Source: JBLHRE01 sp047625765
GTDB taxonomy: Bacteria > Bacteroidota > Bacteroidia > Flavobacteriales > JBLHRE01
Direction of reading: 5' to 3'
DNA: 10,081 nt
Assembly (NCBI GenBank): GCA_047625765.1
Contig: JBLHRE010000061.1
Span: forward strand, 1-10,081
A program made the translations under genes and the position numbers. This document shows positions 1-6,842 of this stretch, piece after piece (the first letter of the stretch is position 1; each line of letters opens with the position of its first letter). The notes beneath the pieces are model-generated. The model had not been told where the DNA came from. It worked only from the letters and a program-made list of their open reading frames with translations, and did no database searches.

Positions 1-56
1 TTCCCAGCTATTTTAAGATTTTTGCAAAAGAATTTAGAATCCAACAAATTTATACA

Positions 57-1127
57 ATGAAGAAACACAATTACAGTGCCGGTCCCTGTATCTTACCACA
101 AGAAGTATTGCAACAAGCATCTGATGCGGTAAAGAATTTTAATGATTTGGGATTATCCTTAATCGAGATTTCTCATAGGAGTAAAGATTTTGTTGCGGTA
201 ATGGACAAGGCAGTAGCCTTGGTAAAAGAATTACTTAATGTACCAAAAGGCTATTCGGTAGTGTTTTTACAAGGTGGAGCAAGTCTTCAGTTTTTGATGG
301 CTGCAATGAATTTTATGAAGCCTGATGGTAGATCAGGTTATTTGGTAACAGGTACTTGGGCCAAAAAAGCGTTCGAAGAAGCTGAAGCATTAGGTGGCGG
401 AGTTTGTTTGGCAAGTTCTAAAGATGCAAACTTCAATTATATTCCTAAAGGATTTGATATTCCTGCTGATTTGGATTATTTCCATTTTACATCAAACAAT
501 ACTATTGTAGGTACTCAGGTTAAGGAATTTCCTAAATGTGATGTGCCTGTAATTTGCGATATGTCTTCAGATATTTTTAGTAGAACTATTGATGTGTCTA
601 AATTCGATTTGATTTATGCTGGAGCTCAGAAAAATATGGGGCCTGCAGGAGCTACTATAGCTATTGTTAAGGACAGTGCTTTGGGTAAGTCTGCACGTAA
701 AATTCCAACGATGTTGGATTACAAAACACATATCGAGAAGGAATCTATGTTTAATACACCTCCGGTATTCCCAATTTATGTTTCTATGCTGACCTTACAA
801 TGGTTAAAAGACAATGGTGGTGTTTCTTGGATAGAAGGAGTGAATCAAGCTAAGGCAGATTTATTATATAACGAAGTAGACAGAAATAGCATGTTCGAAG
901 GAACAGCGGTAAAAGAAGACAGATCTAACATGAACGCATGTTTCTTGTTAAAAGACGAGTCTAAGTCTGCCATGTTTAACGAAATGTGGGAAGCAGCCGG
1001 TATCAATGGATTAAAAGGGCATAGATCAGTTGGTGGTTACCGTGCATCTATGTACAATGCATTGCCATTAGAAAGTGTGCAGGTATTGGTAGATGTGATG
1101 CAGGCCTTCGAGAAAAAAATATCTTAA
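57..1127 (+). CDS. serC: phosphoserine aminotransferase SerC
   Basis: PLP-dependent class V aminotransferase that converts 3-phosphohydroxypyruvate plus glutamate to O-phospho-L-serine, the second step of serine synthesis, in the cytoplasm; in many bacteria the same enzyme also serves pyridoxal phosphate synthesis. The protein opens with KKHNYSAGPCILP, the family's N-terminal signature, and the PLP-binding lysine is K192 in the segment YAGAQKNMGPAG. The C-terminal GHRSVGGYRASMYNALP segment is also typical. At 356 aa it is full length for the family. The ATG at 57 is the natural start because the conserved N-terminus begins directly after it. serA follows after 12 nt, so the two are very probably cotranscribed. 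The 56 nt upstream hold no recognisable gene, and I found no convincing promoter match. The identification is secure. Confidence 0.97.
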   Translation: MKKHNYSAGPCILPQEVLQQASDAVKNFNDLGLSLIEISHRSKDFVAVMDKAVALVKELLNVPKGYSVVFLQGGASLQFLMAAMNFMKPDGRSGYLVTGTWAKKAFEEAEALGGGVCLASSKDANFNYIPKGFDIPADLDYFHFTSNNTIVGTQVKEFPKCDVPVICDMSSDIFSRTIDVSKFDLIYAGAQKNMGPAGATIAIVKDSALGKSARKIPTMLDYKTHIEKESMFNTPPVFPIYVSMLTLQWLKDNGGVSWIEGVNQAKADLLYNEVDRNSMFEGTAVKEDRSNMNACFLLKDESKSAMFNEMWEAAGINGLKGHRSVGGYRASMYNALPLESVQVLVDVMQAFEKKIS

Positions 1128-1139
1128 GAAAAAACAAGC

Positions 1140-2096
1140 ATGAAAATATTAGCAAATGACGGAATGGCTGTAATAGGTCAGGAAGTTTTAAAAGAAGCAG
1201 GATTCGAGATATTGGAGAATACTGTAGCACAAGAACAATTGATAGATTTTATCAATACCAACGAAGTAACTTGTTTATTGGTAAGGTCGGCTACTACGGT
1301 AAGAAAAGACTTAATTGACAGCTGCCCAAGTTTAAAGTTGATTGGTAGAGGTGGTGTTGGTATGGATAATATCGATGTAGACTATGCGCGTAGCAAAGGC
1401 TTGCATGTAATTAATACTCCCGCAGCATCTTCTGCATCAGTTGCAGAATTGGTTTTCGCACATTTATTTAGCTCCGTTCGTTTTTTGCACGATTCTAATA
1501 GAAACATGCCTCTTGAAGGAGATAGCAATTTTAAGGGCTTGAAAAAGGCTTACGCTGCTGGTAGAGAGTTAAGGGGGCGTAAGCTTGGAATTATTGGATT
1601 TGGTAGAATTGGTCAAGCAGTAGCTAAAATTGCAATTAGTCTTGGAATGGAAGTCTTGCCATACGATCCAAATTCGGGTACCGTAGAGTTAAGTTTAAAA
1701 TTCTATACTGGCGAACACATCAAGTTTAATGTGAAACCAGTTAGTTTGGAAGAGGTGCTTAAACAATCTGATTTTATTACGGTACACGTTCCTATGCCTA
1801 AAGATGGTAAGGCATTGTTAGGGAAAGACGAATTTGCTAAAATGAAAGACGGAGTTGGGCTGGTAAATGCTGCTCGTGGTGGTGTTATCGATGAAGAGGC
1901 TTTGTTAGAAGTTTTGGAATCTGGTAAAGTGTCTTTTGCAGGTTTAGATGTTTTTCAAAACGAACCAAAACCAAACTTAAAAGTTCTGATGAATCGCTAT
2001 GTTTCTTTAACTCCGCATATAGGTGCAGCTACAGAAGAGGCACAAGATAGAATTGGAACCGAATTGGCAAGTCAAATTATCGAATTGTTAAAGTAG
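1140..2096 (+). CDS. serA: D-3-phosphoglycerate dehydrogenase SerA, short form without ACT domain
   Basis: NAD-dependent D-2-hydroxyacid dehydrogenase that oxidises 3-phosphoglycerate to 3-phosphohydroxypyruvate, the committed step of serine synthesis. Visible motifs are the GRGGVGMDNID segment near residue 80, the Rossmann glycine motif GFGRIG at 153-158, the catalytic arginine R246 in NAARGGVID, the glutamate E275 in FQNEP, and the catalytic histidine H293 in LTPHIGAATEEAQ. The protein ends at 318 aa, directly after the catalytic fold. The C-terminal ACT regulatory domain of longer SerA proteins (about 410 aa in E. coli) is therefore absent, and serine feedback through such a domain is not expected. 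It lies 12 nt after serC, whose product uses the SerA product as substrate, and it ends just before a strong terminator hairpin. The gene context favours phosphoglycerate over other hydroxyacids as substrate. Confidence 0.95.
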   Translation: MKILANDGMAVIGQEVLKEAGFEILENTVAQEQLIDFINTNEVTCLLVRSATTVRKDLIDSCPSLKLIGRGGVGMDNIDVDYARSKGLHVINTPAASSASVAELVFAHLFSSVRFLHDSNRNMPLEGDSNFKGLKKAYAAGRELRGRKLGIIGFGRIGQAVAKIAISLGMEVLPYDPNSGTVELSLKFYTGEHIKFNVKPVSLEEVLKQSDFITVHVPMPKDGKALLGKDEFAKMKDGVGLVNAARGGVIDEEALLEVLESGKVSFAGLDVFQNEPKPNLKVLMNRYVSLTPHIGAATEEAQDRIGTELASQIIELLK

Positions 2097-2110
2097 ACAC
2101 TGTTTATACA

Positions 2111-2156
2111 TTAAGACAAAAATATCGAATCGTACGGTTCGATATTTTTGTTTTAA
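2111..2156. terminator. bidirectional rho-independent-type terminator after serA
   Basis: A perfect 14-bp inverted repeat occupies 2116-2129 and 2138-2151 (right arm TTCGATATTTTTGT). The loop contains the small palindrome CGTACG, and weaker A/T pairing extends the stem out to 2111 and 2156. It lies 19 nt after the serA stop. It also overlaps the stop codon of the decayed response regulator on the opposite strand, so it can end transcription from both sides. A-rich and T-rich arms give a U tract in either direction. Confidence 0.85.
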
Positions 2157-2579
2157 ACAGGGAAATGTTCTTCAACAATATGTTTTATCATATCGGCTGT
2201 TAATGGCTTATTTAAAAAAGCCTCAATATTCTTTATTTCATTTGCTTTATGAGCATCATCTGGGTTCAAAGATTTGGTAAGCATAGCTTCTAGAACTTTA
2301 GCCTTTTGTTCTTCGGGTAGTTTAGCATATTCTACTAAAAACTCCCAACCATTCATTCTAGGCATATTGATGTCCAAAAAGATAATTCCAGGTTTTGGAT
2401 AACCTAAAGTTCCAGAATATTCCCCCAGAAGAAGTTAGATACTCTAAGCCCACTTCTGCGCTAGTAACAGTAACCACTTTAACATTGTAATCCGATTTAT
2501 TTATTACCCTTTCGTGGATGTAATTGGTAGGTTCATCATCAATGAGTAATAAACAATCGAATCCTTATATTGTTTTCAT
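2153..2579 (-). pseudogene. decayed single-domain response regulator (CheY-like receiver)
   Basis: Reading the - strand from the ATG at 2579 gives MKTI, a TAA stop at 2567-2565, then GFDCLLLIDDEPTNYIHERV, which is a receiver N-terminus with its acidic pair. At a run of five G (2426-2422) the frame shifts by one base. The following frame continues as EYSGTLGYPKPGIIFLDINM with the phospho-acceptor Asp at 2374-2372, then MLTKSLNPDD with the switch Thr and FLNKPLT with the conserved Lys, and ends at 2153. Removing one G and the stop would give about 141 aa, normal for stand-alone receivers in Bacteroidota. All catalytic positions survive, so the two lesions look recent, or they could be sequence errors. 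It begins 4 nt after the histidine kinase stop, which implies a former kinase-regulator operon. The 3' half alone (2153-2377) is open, but it lacks the first half of the fold. Confidence 0.85.
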
Positions 2580-2583
2580 CTTG

Positions 2584-2766
2584 CTATTTGTTTAAGGTAA
2601 AATGAAAAGCACTTCCTATCCCAATTGCCGATTCTACCCAAATAATTCCTTTATGTAATTCGGTTATTTTTCTGCAATGTGCTAAACCAATTCCGGTTCC
2701 CAAGTATTCGTCTTCTTTCTGCTGCATTGGTAAGGTTAGAATGGTTGAGATCAATTTAAAAAGCAA
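2584..2766 (-). pseudogene. C-terminal remnant of a sensor histidine kinase (HATPase_c)
   Basis: The last 60 codons of a histidine kinase remain. They contain the G2 ATP-lid motif GTGIGLAHCRKITELHKG followed by IWVESAIGIGSAFHFTLNK, the usual final strands of the HATPase domain in Bacteroidota kinases. In this frame a TAA lies a few codons upstream, and no N, G1 or dimerisation/phospho-His region is readable further up, so the sensor and catalytic core are gone. The segment just before the lid (FKLISTILTLPMQQKEDEY) keeps the spacing of the usual IF..F..L..K.EY stretch but has lost its key phenylalanines, which suggests drift. The stop lies 4 nt before the decayed response regulator. It cannot be functional as a kinase. 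Confidence 0.85.
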
Positions 2767-3066
2767 ACTTTCTTATTCTCTATAAGTTCAATAACCTTTG
2801 TCGTATTCATCTTTTCCTCTTCTTCCGATACTTTAGGAGGGTTTTCTTTATTAATCAGGCAGGGTATACCCTGTTAATTTTTTCCTATCCAAGCTGTTGG
2901 ATAATCAGATGCTTTAAATTCCGTGGGGTAGGTACATGCTAGTGTTTGTTTGATAATTTACTCTTCAAGGCTTGAACCAAATTTCACAAAGTACCTTGAT
3001 AATATATTTTTCATCCTTTTTAATTTTCAACTCTATTCTAATAAGGGCTTTTCCTATTTTTGACCT
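2767..3066. other. gene-free stretch, probably decayed - strand coding DNA plus the leader of the DUF1015 gene
   Basis: No intact gene is visible on either strand. On the - strand, short open stretches in different frames follow each other. Examples are a roughly 39-codon stretch ending at 2751 that includes KVSEEEEKMNTTKVIELIE, a stretch reading ASDYPTAWIGK near 2910-2880, and one ending at the TGA at 2967-2965 that includes KKDEKYIIKVLCEIWFKP. They are separated by stops or one-base shifts, as expected of an eroding gene, but I cannot assign them to a family. The final part must also carry whatever drives the DUF1015 gene at 3067, and no clear promoter stands out. Confidence 0.5.
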
Positions 3067-4323
3067 ATGACAAAAATCCGCCCTTTTAAAGCTGTTAGAC
3101 CGACCAGAGATAAGGTTCATTTGGTTGCCTCTAGATCTTATGTAAGTTATTCTCCAGAAAGTTTGAACGATAAATTATCTGAGAACCCTTATACCTTTAT
3201 CCACGTTATAAATCCAGAATTTGGAAAGCAAGGACCAAAGAAAGAAGGAAAGGCAAGGTTTTACATGGTAAAAAGTCGTTTCGATGAATTTGTAGATGAG
3301 GGAGTGTATGTGCAGGACGAAATCCCACAATTTTATATTTACCGTCAAACCAAGCAGGGGGTCAATCCCAATGTATCATATACAGGAATAATAGCTGGAG
3401 CCAGTATAGACGATTACATGGAAGGACATATTAAGGTGCATGAGCAAACGCTTACTAAGCGAGAAAACATGTTTAAAGATTATTTGGATGTGTGCGATTT
3501 TAATGCCGAACCGGTGTTGTTAACCTATCCACCGCAAGATGCAATCGAGGAAATTGTAAAAAAGTATACCAGTCAAAGAGCAGAATACGATTTTACATCA
3601 ACCAACAAAGACCGACATACTGTTTGGTTAATTGATAAGGATGAGGATATTAAGGGGATAATGGAATCGTTCGAAAATGTTTCTGACCTGTACATTGCCG
3701 ATGGTCACCATAGATCGGCCTCTTCTGTATTGTTAGGAGAAGATAGACGAAAGAATAAAGGGAAGTTTGATGGAGAAGAGTCCTTCAATTACTTCATGTC
3801 TTATTTGGTGCCAGAAGATCAGCTGCATATTTATGATTTTAATAGATTGGTTGAGGATCTGAATCACTTGTATAAGGATGAGTTTATAGAGAAACTAGAG
3901 CAGGTGGCAGATTTAACATCAATGGGTTCCGATATTTTTAAACCTACACGTCTGCATCAATTATCAATGTATTTGGAAGGAGAATGGTTTGCATTAGAAT
4001 TTAAATCGGATTATTACGATGATTTTGATCCTATAAATTCATTAGATGCCCACCTTTTGTCTAAGCACATCTTAGGGCCTATTTTAGAAATTCACGATCT
4101 TAAAACAGATAAGCGGATTGAGTTTATGGATGGCGTAAAAGGCATGCAAGGGTTAAAAGATAGAGTAGATTCCGAGCGCGCGAAAGTTGCTTTTGGCTTA
4201 TTTCCAGTAAGTATAGAGCAGTTGAAGCATGTTGCAGATACGGGTAACTCAATGCCTCCAAAAAGTACTTATGTAGAACCTAAATTGCGTTCTGGATTAA
4301 CAATTTTCCCAATAGAAAAATAA
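3067..4323 (+). CDS. DUF1015 family protein, candidate serine/phosphoserine-related enzyme
   Basis: This 418-aa protein matches the DUF1015 family over its whole length. It has the N-terminal MTKIRPFKAVRPTRDKVHLV, then YTFIHVINPEFG, the central motif YIADGHHRSASS with D212, G213, H214, H215 and R216, and a C-terminal half with LDAHLLSKHILGPIL and the PPKSTYVEPKLRSGL tail. No signal peptide or membrane segment is seen, so it is cytoplasmic. The DGHHR motif resembles the active-site region of ParB/Srx-fold proteins, which include free-serine kinases such as SerK and SbnI. With serC and serA upstream, a role in serine or phosphoserine metabolism is a reasonable inference but is not shown by the sequence. 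The ATG at 3067 starts right at the conserved N-terminus. The next gene, yggS, begins 3 nt after its stop, so the two are translated from one message. Family assignment is secure, function is not. Confidence 0.9.
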   Translation: MTKIRPFKAVRPTRDKVHLVASRSYVSYSPESLNDKLSENPYTFIHVINPEFGKQGPKKEGKARFYMVKSRFDEFVDEGVYVQDEIPQFYIYRQTKQGVNPNVSYTGIIAGASIDDYMEGHIKVHEQTLTKRENMFKDYLDVCDFNAEPVLLTYPPQDAIEEIVKKYTSQRAEYDFTSTNKDRHTVWLIDKDEDIKGIMESFENVSDLYIADGHHRSASSVLLGEDRRKNKGKFDGEESFNYFMSYLVPEDQLHIYDFNRLVEDLNHLYKDEFIEKLEQVADLTSMGSDIFKPTRLHQLSMYLEGEWFALEFKSDYYDDFDPINSLDAHLLSKHILGPILEIHDLKTDKRIEFMDGVKGMQGLKDRVDSERAKVAFGLFPVSIEQLKHVADTGNSMPPKSTYVEPKLRSGLTIFPIEK

Positions 4324-4326
4324 CAC

Positions 4327-4980
4327 ATGGCTATAATTGCTGATAATATTGCTGCCTTTAAAAAAAACTTACTCAAAGGAGTTGAGTTAATTGCTGTATC
4401 TAAAACGAAACCTATCGAAGCTATACAAGATGCTTATGATGGAGGGCAGCGCATTTTTGGCGAAAACAAGGCACAAGAATTAAGCGAGAAATTTGAGTCT
4501 TTGCCAAAAGATATCGAGTGGCACATGATAGGGCATATGCAGCGCAATAAGGTAAAATATATTGCACCTTTTATATCCTTAATTCACTCTGTAGATAGTC
4601 TGCGTTTATTAGAGGAAATAAATAAACGAGCAGCACAAAACAACCGAAAAATTGCTTGCTTATTGCAGGCTTTCATTGCAAAAGAAGAGACGAAGTTTGG
4701 TTTCGATTTAAGCGAATTAGAAGACTTAGGCTACTCAGACCTTCAAAGCCAATTTCCCAATATTATTTTTAAAGGATTGATGGGAATGGCGAGTAATGTT
4801 TCGGATAAAAATCAAGTAAAAAATGAGTTTTCTAGTTTGAGGGATCGATTTGATGCCATGAAAAACACTTTCGAAGATTTTGAAGTGCTTTCTATGGGAA
4901 TGAGTGGTGATTATGAAATTGCTATTGAAGTGGGGAGTACGCATATTAGAATTGGTTCTGCTTTATTTGGAAGTAGATAA
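4327..4980 (+). CDS. yggS: YggS/PROSC family pyridoxal phosphate homeostasis protein
   Basis: Cytoplasmic PLP-binding protein with the fold of the alanine racemase N-terminal domain (single-domain type III fold). It has no known catalytic activity and is thought to buffer or deliver PLP and keep vitamin B6 and amino acid pools balanced. The PLP lysine is K26 in LIAVSKTKP. Other family signatures are the FGENKAQE, WHMIGHMQRNKVKYI, IHSVDS and KFGF segments, GLMGMAS, and the phosphate-binding end LSMGMSGDYEIAIEVGSTHIRIGSALFG. At 217 aa it is near the usual 220-235 aa. It starts 3 nt after the DUF1015 stop, so translation is probably coupled. Its location near serC, a PLP enzyme, fits a cofactor-supply role. 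No clear terminator follows within the 140-nt spacer downstream. Confidence 0.95.
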   Translation: MAIIADNIAAFKKNLLKGVELIAVSKTKPIEAIQDAYDGGQRIFGENKAQELSEKFESLPKDIEWHMIGHMQRNKVKYIAPFISLIHSVDSLRLLEEINKRAAQNNRKIACLLQAFIAKEETKFGFDLSELEDLGYSDLQSQFPNIIFKGLMGMASNVSDKNQVKNEFSSLRDRFDAMKNTFEDFEVLSMGMSGDYEIAIEVGSTHIRIGSALFGSR

Positions 4981-5025
4981 GCCGCTATTCCAAACCTTTA
5001 CCTGTTCGTATTTTACTTTCGACTG

Positions 5026-5058
5026 TTACGCTTATCAATTTATGCTTACGCTTATCAA
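5026..5058. repeat. 13-bp direct repeat with 20-bp period in the spacer before the outer-membrane gene
   Basis: TTACGCTTATCAA occurs at 5026-5038 and again at 5046-5058, so the copies start 20 bp apart, about two helical turns. A small inverted pair TGCTTA (5043-5048) and TAAGCA (5066-5071) overlaps the second copy. The site lies 63-95 nt upstream of the start codon at 5121, a position that would suit an operator. Chance duplication in AT-rich DNA is also possible. Confidence 0.5.
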
Positions 5059-5120
5059 CTAAGGCTAAGCAATGTAGCTTGTATACACCTACCTTATTGA
5101 ACAAATAAAAACTATTTCAA

Positions 5121-6728
5121 ATGAGAAAATATTACTTACTAGCAATTGCATTATTTCTTGGAATGGGGCAAACCTTTGCTCAAACAGAATTAGCAAACAA
5201 AAAAGTACCTATTAATATTTCTAAGGCAGAACTCAAAGAAGGAGTGCCTTTGCCAAATCAATTAGAAGTTCAAACTTTAAAAAATGGAGTAACGGCAATA
5301 GTAAGTGGAGGAAAACCTGTTGAATTAAATGATTTAACTCCTAAGGAAATAGTAAATGCATTAACGGATTTAGGATTAGATTTAGATGAACTATCGCCTT
5401 TAGATTTAAATAATTTGGTCTCTGATATATTTAATGCAGCAAGTACTTCTAAAGCCAAAACGGTTACATCTGCTCCCGTATCGCTTCGCCTAAAAGTAAC
5501 TAGTGCTATCTTGTATTCTACAGTATTATATGTAGATGACAAAGGAGATACAACATATAATAATTCAGCTAATTCTTGGCAATTGGAGACTGCCTCAATG
5601 CGTATAGAGGGAGGAACTATAAAAGATTTGGTGGTTGAAGCTAAGAGTGGAAATAAGACCGATTATTTTGTCAATACCAATCCCATTCCCATCATGACTT
5701 TAAATAATTTAACGAAATACTTAGGCGAAGGTGTTTTGGTTAAACAAGGCATGTCTCCAAATCAAAAAGAATTTCTTTTCTTGAATAGAGTACTAAAAGT
5801 GGCACCTGAATTACAATTAAAATCAGGGAATTTATCTCCTAAAGATCAGTTAGTTACAATAGATAAAGAACATATTGGATGGGCTATACCTGTAAAGAAG
5901 GAAGGAAAAGATAAACTTTTTGATGCACGTCTTTATAGCGATTTATTAGGTTTAAATTCGGATGTTGGAAATGGATTGATTCAAGTCGAAGTTCGTAAAA
6001 AAATATTTATTCATGCCAATCATTTTTACCCTAAAAATAATTTCCAAACAGCTCCGGGAAAAATCACTTTGCCTTCAGGCTGGTGGTACTTTTCTCGTTC
6101 TATAGAACCGATTGTTAGCTGGAATAAATTAGAAAGTGCAGATAGGGTTTTCCAATTGGATCCAAGTCATATTGTAAGTAGATCTGATGGGGATTATAGT
6201 ATCACTACAAATTTAAATTTATTGAATTATGCGAGTTTTCAAGCAGGGATCGAGTGGAATGTTTTGGAGTATGCATTAACCTCTGGAGAAATTGCATTAC
6301 TGGGAGTTTTTAATTTTAGGCAAACACCATTTACGAATGATATAGAAACGACTGGGCTAAGTGATGTGAAAATAAGCAAAGTAAATTCTATTTCACCTGG
6401 AGCCTATATTCGAGGTACAATTCGACCTGAAAGCATCTACGAAGGTGAGTTGATGGTAGGAGTGGAATATTTAAAAGCAGCAACAACAGAATTTAGAGTT
6501 GTACCAGAAATAGATGAAATCAATTTGAATAACATAAACATGGCTTTCCAAGAGACAAGAGCATCTTTAATGCTACGCGCGAGCTTTACTAATAGAATAG
6601 AGTTATCAAAAAATTCTACTTTTTTTGTGCGAGGTCGTTTTAATTTTGACTTACAAGCTCCTGGACAAAATTTTTATGAGGTTCAATTGGGAACTAGTTT
6701 TAATATTTTAGGAAAAGAGAAAAAATAA
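5121..6728 (+). CDS. secreted protein of unknown function, probable outer-membrane beta-barrel C-terminus
   Basis: I do not recognise a named family. The 535-aa product begins with a Sec signal peptide, MRKYYLLAIALFLGMGQTFA, with likely cleavage before Gln21 (TFA-Q). Residues 21 to about 320 are soluble-looking, with a leucine/aspartate-rich patch (DLGLDLDELSPLDLNNLV near 90) and many alternating strands. From about residue 320 (GWWYFSRSIEPIVSW) onward the chain shows repeated amphipathic strands with aromatic ends and glycine turns, such as SPGAYIRGTI, GELMVGVEYL and STFFVRGRFNF, ending at FYEVQLGTSFNILGKEKK. This pattern suggests an outer-membrane barrel of perhaps eight or more strands, though I cannot count them reliably. 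There is no lipobox, TonB-box or type IX sorting domain that I can see. It stands alone between a 140-nt spacer and its own terminator, so it is probably monocistronic. A periplasmic beta-rich protein is the alternative. Confidence 0.75.
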   Translation: MRKYYLLAIALFLGMGQTFAQTELANKKVPINISKAELKEGVPLPNQLEVQTLKNGVTAIVSGGKPVELNDLTPKEIVNALTDLGLDLDELSPLDLNNLVSDIFNAASTSKAKTVTSAPVSLRLKVTSAILYSTVLYVDDKGDTTYNNSANSWQLETASMRIEGGTIKDLVVEAKSGNKTDYFVNTNPIPIMTLNNLTKYLGEGVLVKQGMSPNQKEFLFLNRVLKVAPELQLKSGNLSPKDQLVTIDKEHIGWAIPVKKEGKDKLFDARLYSDLLGLNSDVGNGLIQVEVRKKIFIHANHFYPKNNFQTAPGKITLPSGWWYFSRSIEPIVSWNKLESADRVFQLDPSHIVSRSDGDYSITTNLNLLNYASFQAGIEWNVLEYALTSGEIALLGVFNFRQTPFTNDIETTGLSDVKISKVNSISPGAYIRGTIRPESIYEGELMVGVEYLKAATTEFRVVPEIDEINLNNINMAFQETRASLMLRASFTNRIELSKNSTFFVRGRFNFDLQAPGQNFYEVQLGTSFNILGKEKK

Positions 6729-6761
6729 AACTCACATAAGCTGCTAATTGTATTTTGGCAT

Positions 6762-6792
6762 AAGGCTTGCCCTATTGGGGCAAGCCTTTTTA
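6762..6792 (+). terminator. rho-independent terminator after the outer-membrane gene
   Basis: An 11-bp perfect stem (AAGGCTTGCCC at 6762-6772 with its complement at 6778-6788) and a 5-nt loop are followed by a T run reaching 6791. It lies 33 nt after the stop codon at 6726-6728 and 50 nt before lon. It therefore separates the two transcripts, and the lon promoter must lie in or just after it. Confidence 0.9.
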
Positions 6793-6842
6793 TTTGCAAT
6801 AATAAAACGTCAATACTGACAACTTGGCGAAAAAAATGACAT

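Noticed and set aside
2153..2377. Reading the open 74-codon - strand frame as an intact small gene
   Set aside because: It starts in the middle of the receiver fold at the phospho-acceptor strand, and the first half of the domain is readable just upstream in another frame, so it is the 3' half of a broken gene.
3055..3062. TATTTTTG matches the Bacteroidota -7 element TAnnTTTG
   Set aside because: It lies 4 nt before the DUF1015 ATG, which would put the transcript start inside the codon region, and no TTG stands at the -33 distance.
5270..5542. 90-codon - strand frame inside the secreted protein gene
   Set aside because: It is antisense to the signal-peptide-bearing gene and shows no independent features.
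6809..6820. GTCAATACTGAC inverted repeat upstream of lon as a heat-shock operator
   Set aside because: The arms are only 4 bp and do not match the CIRCE element, so chance is more likely.
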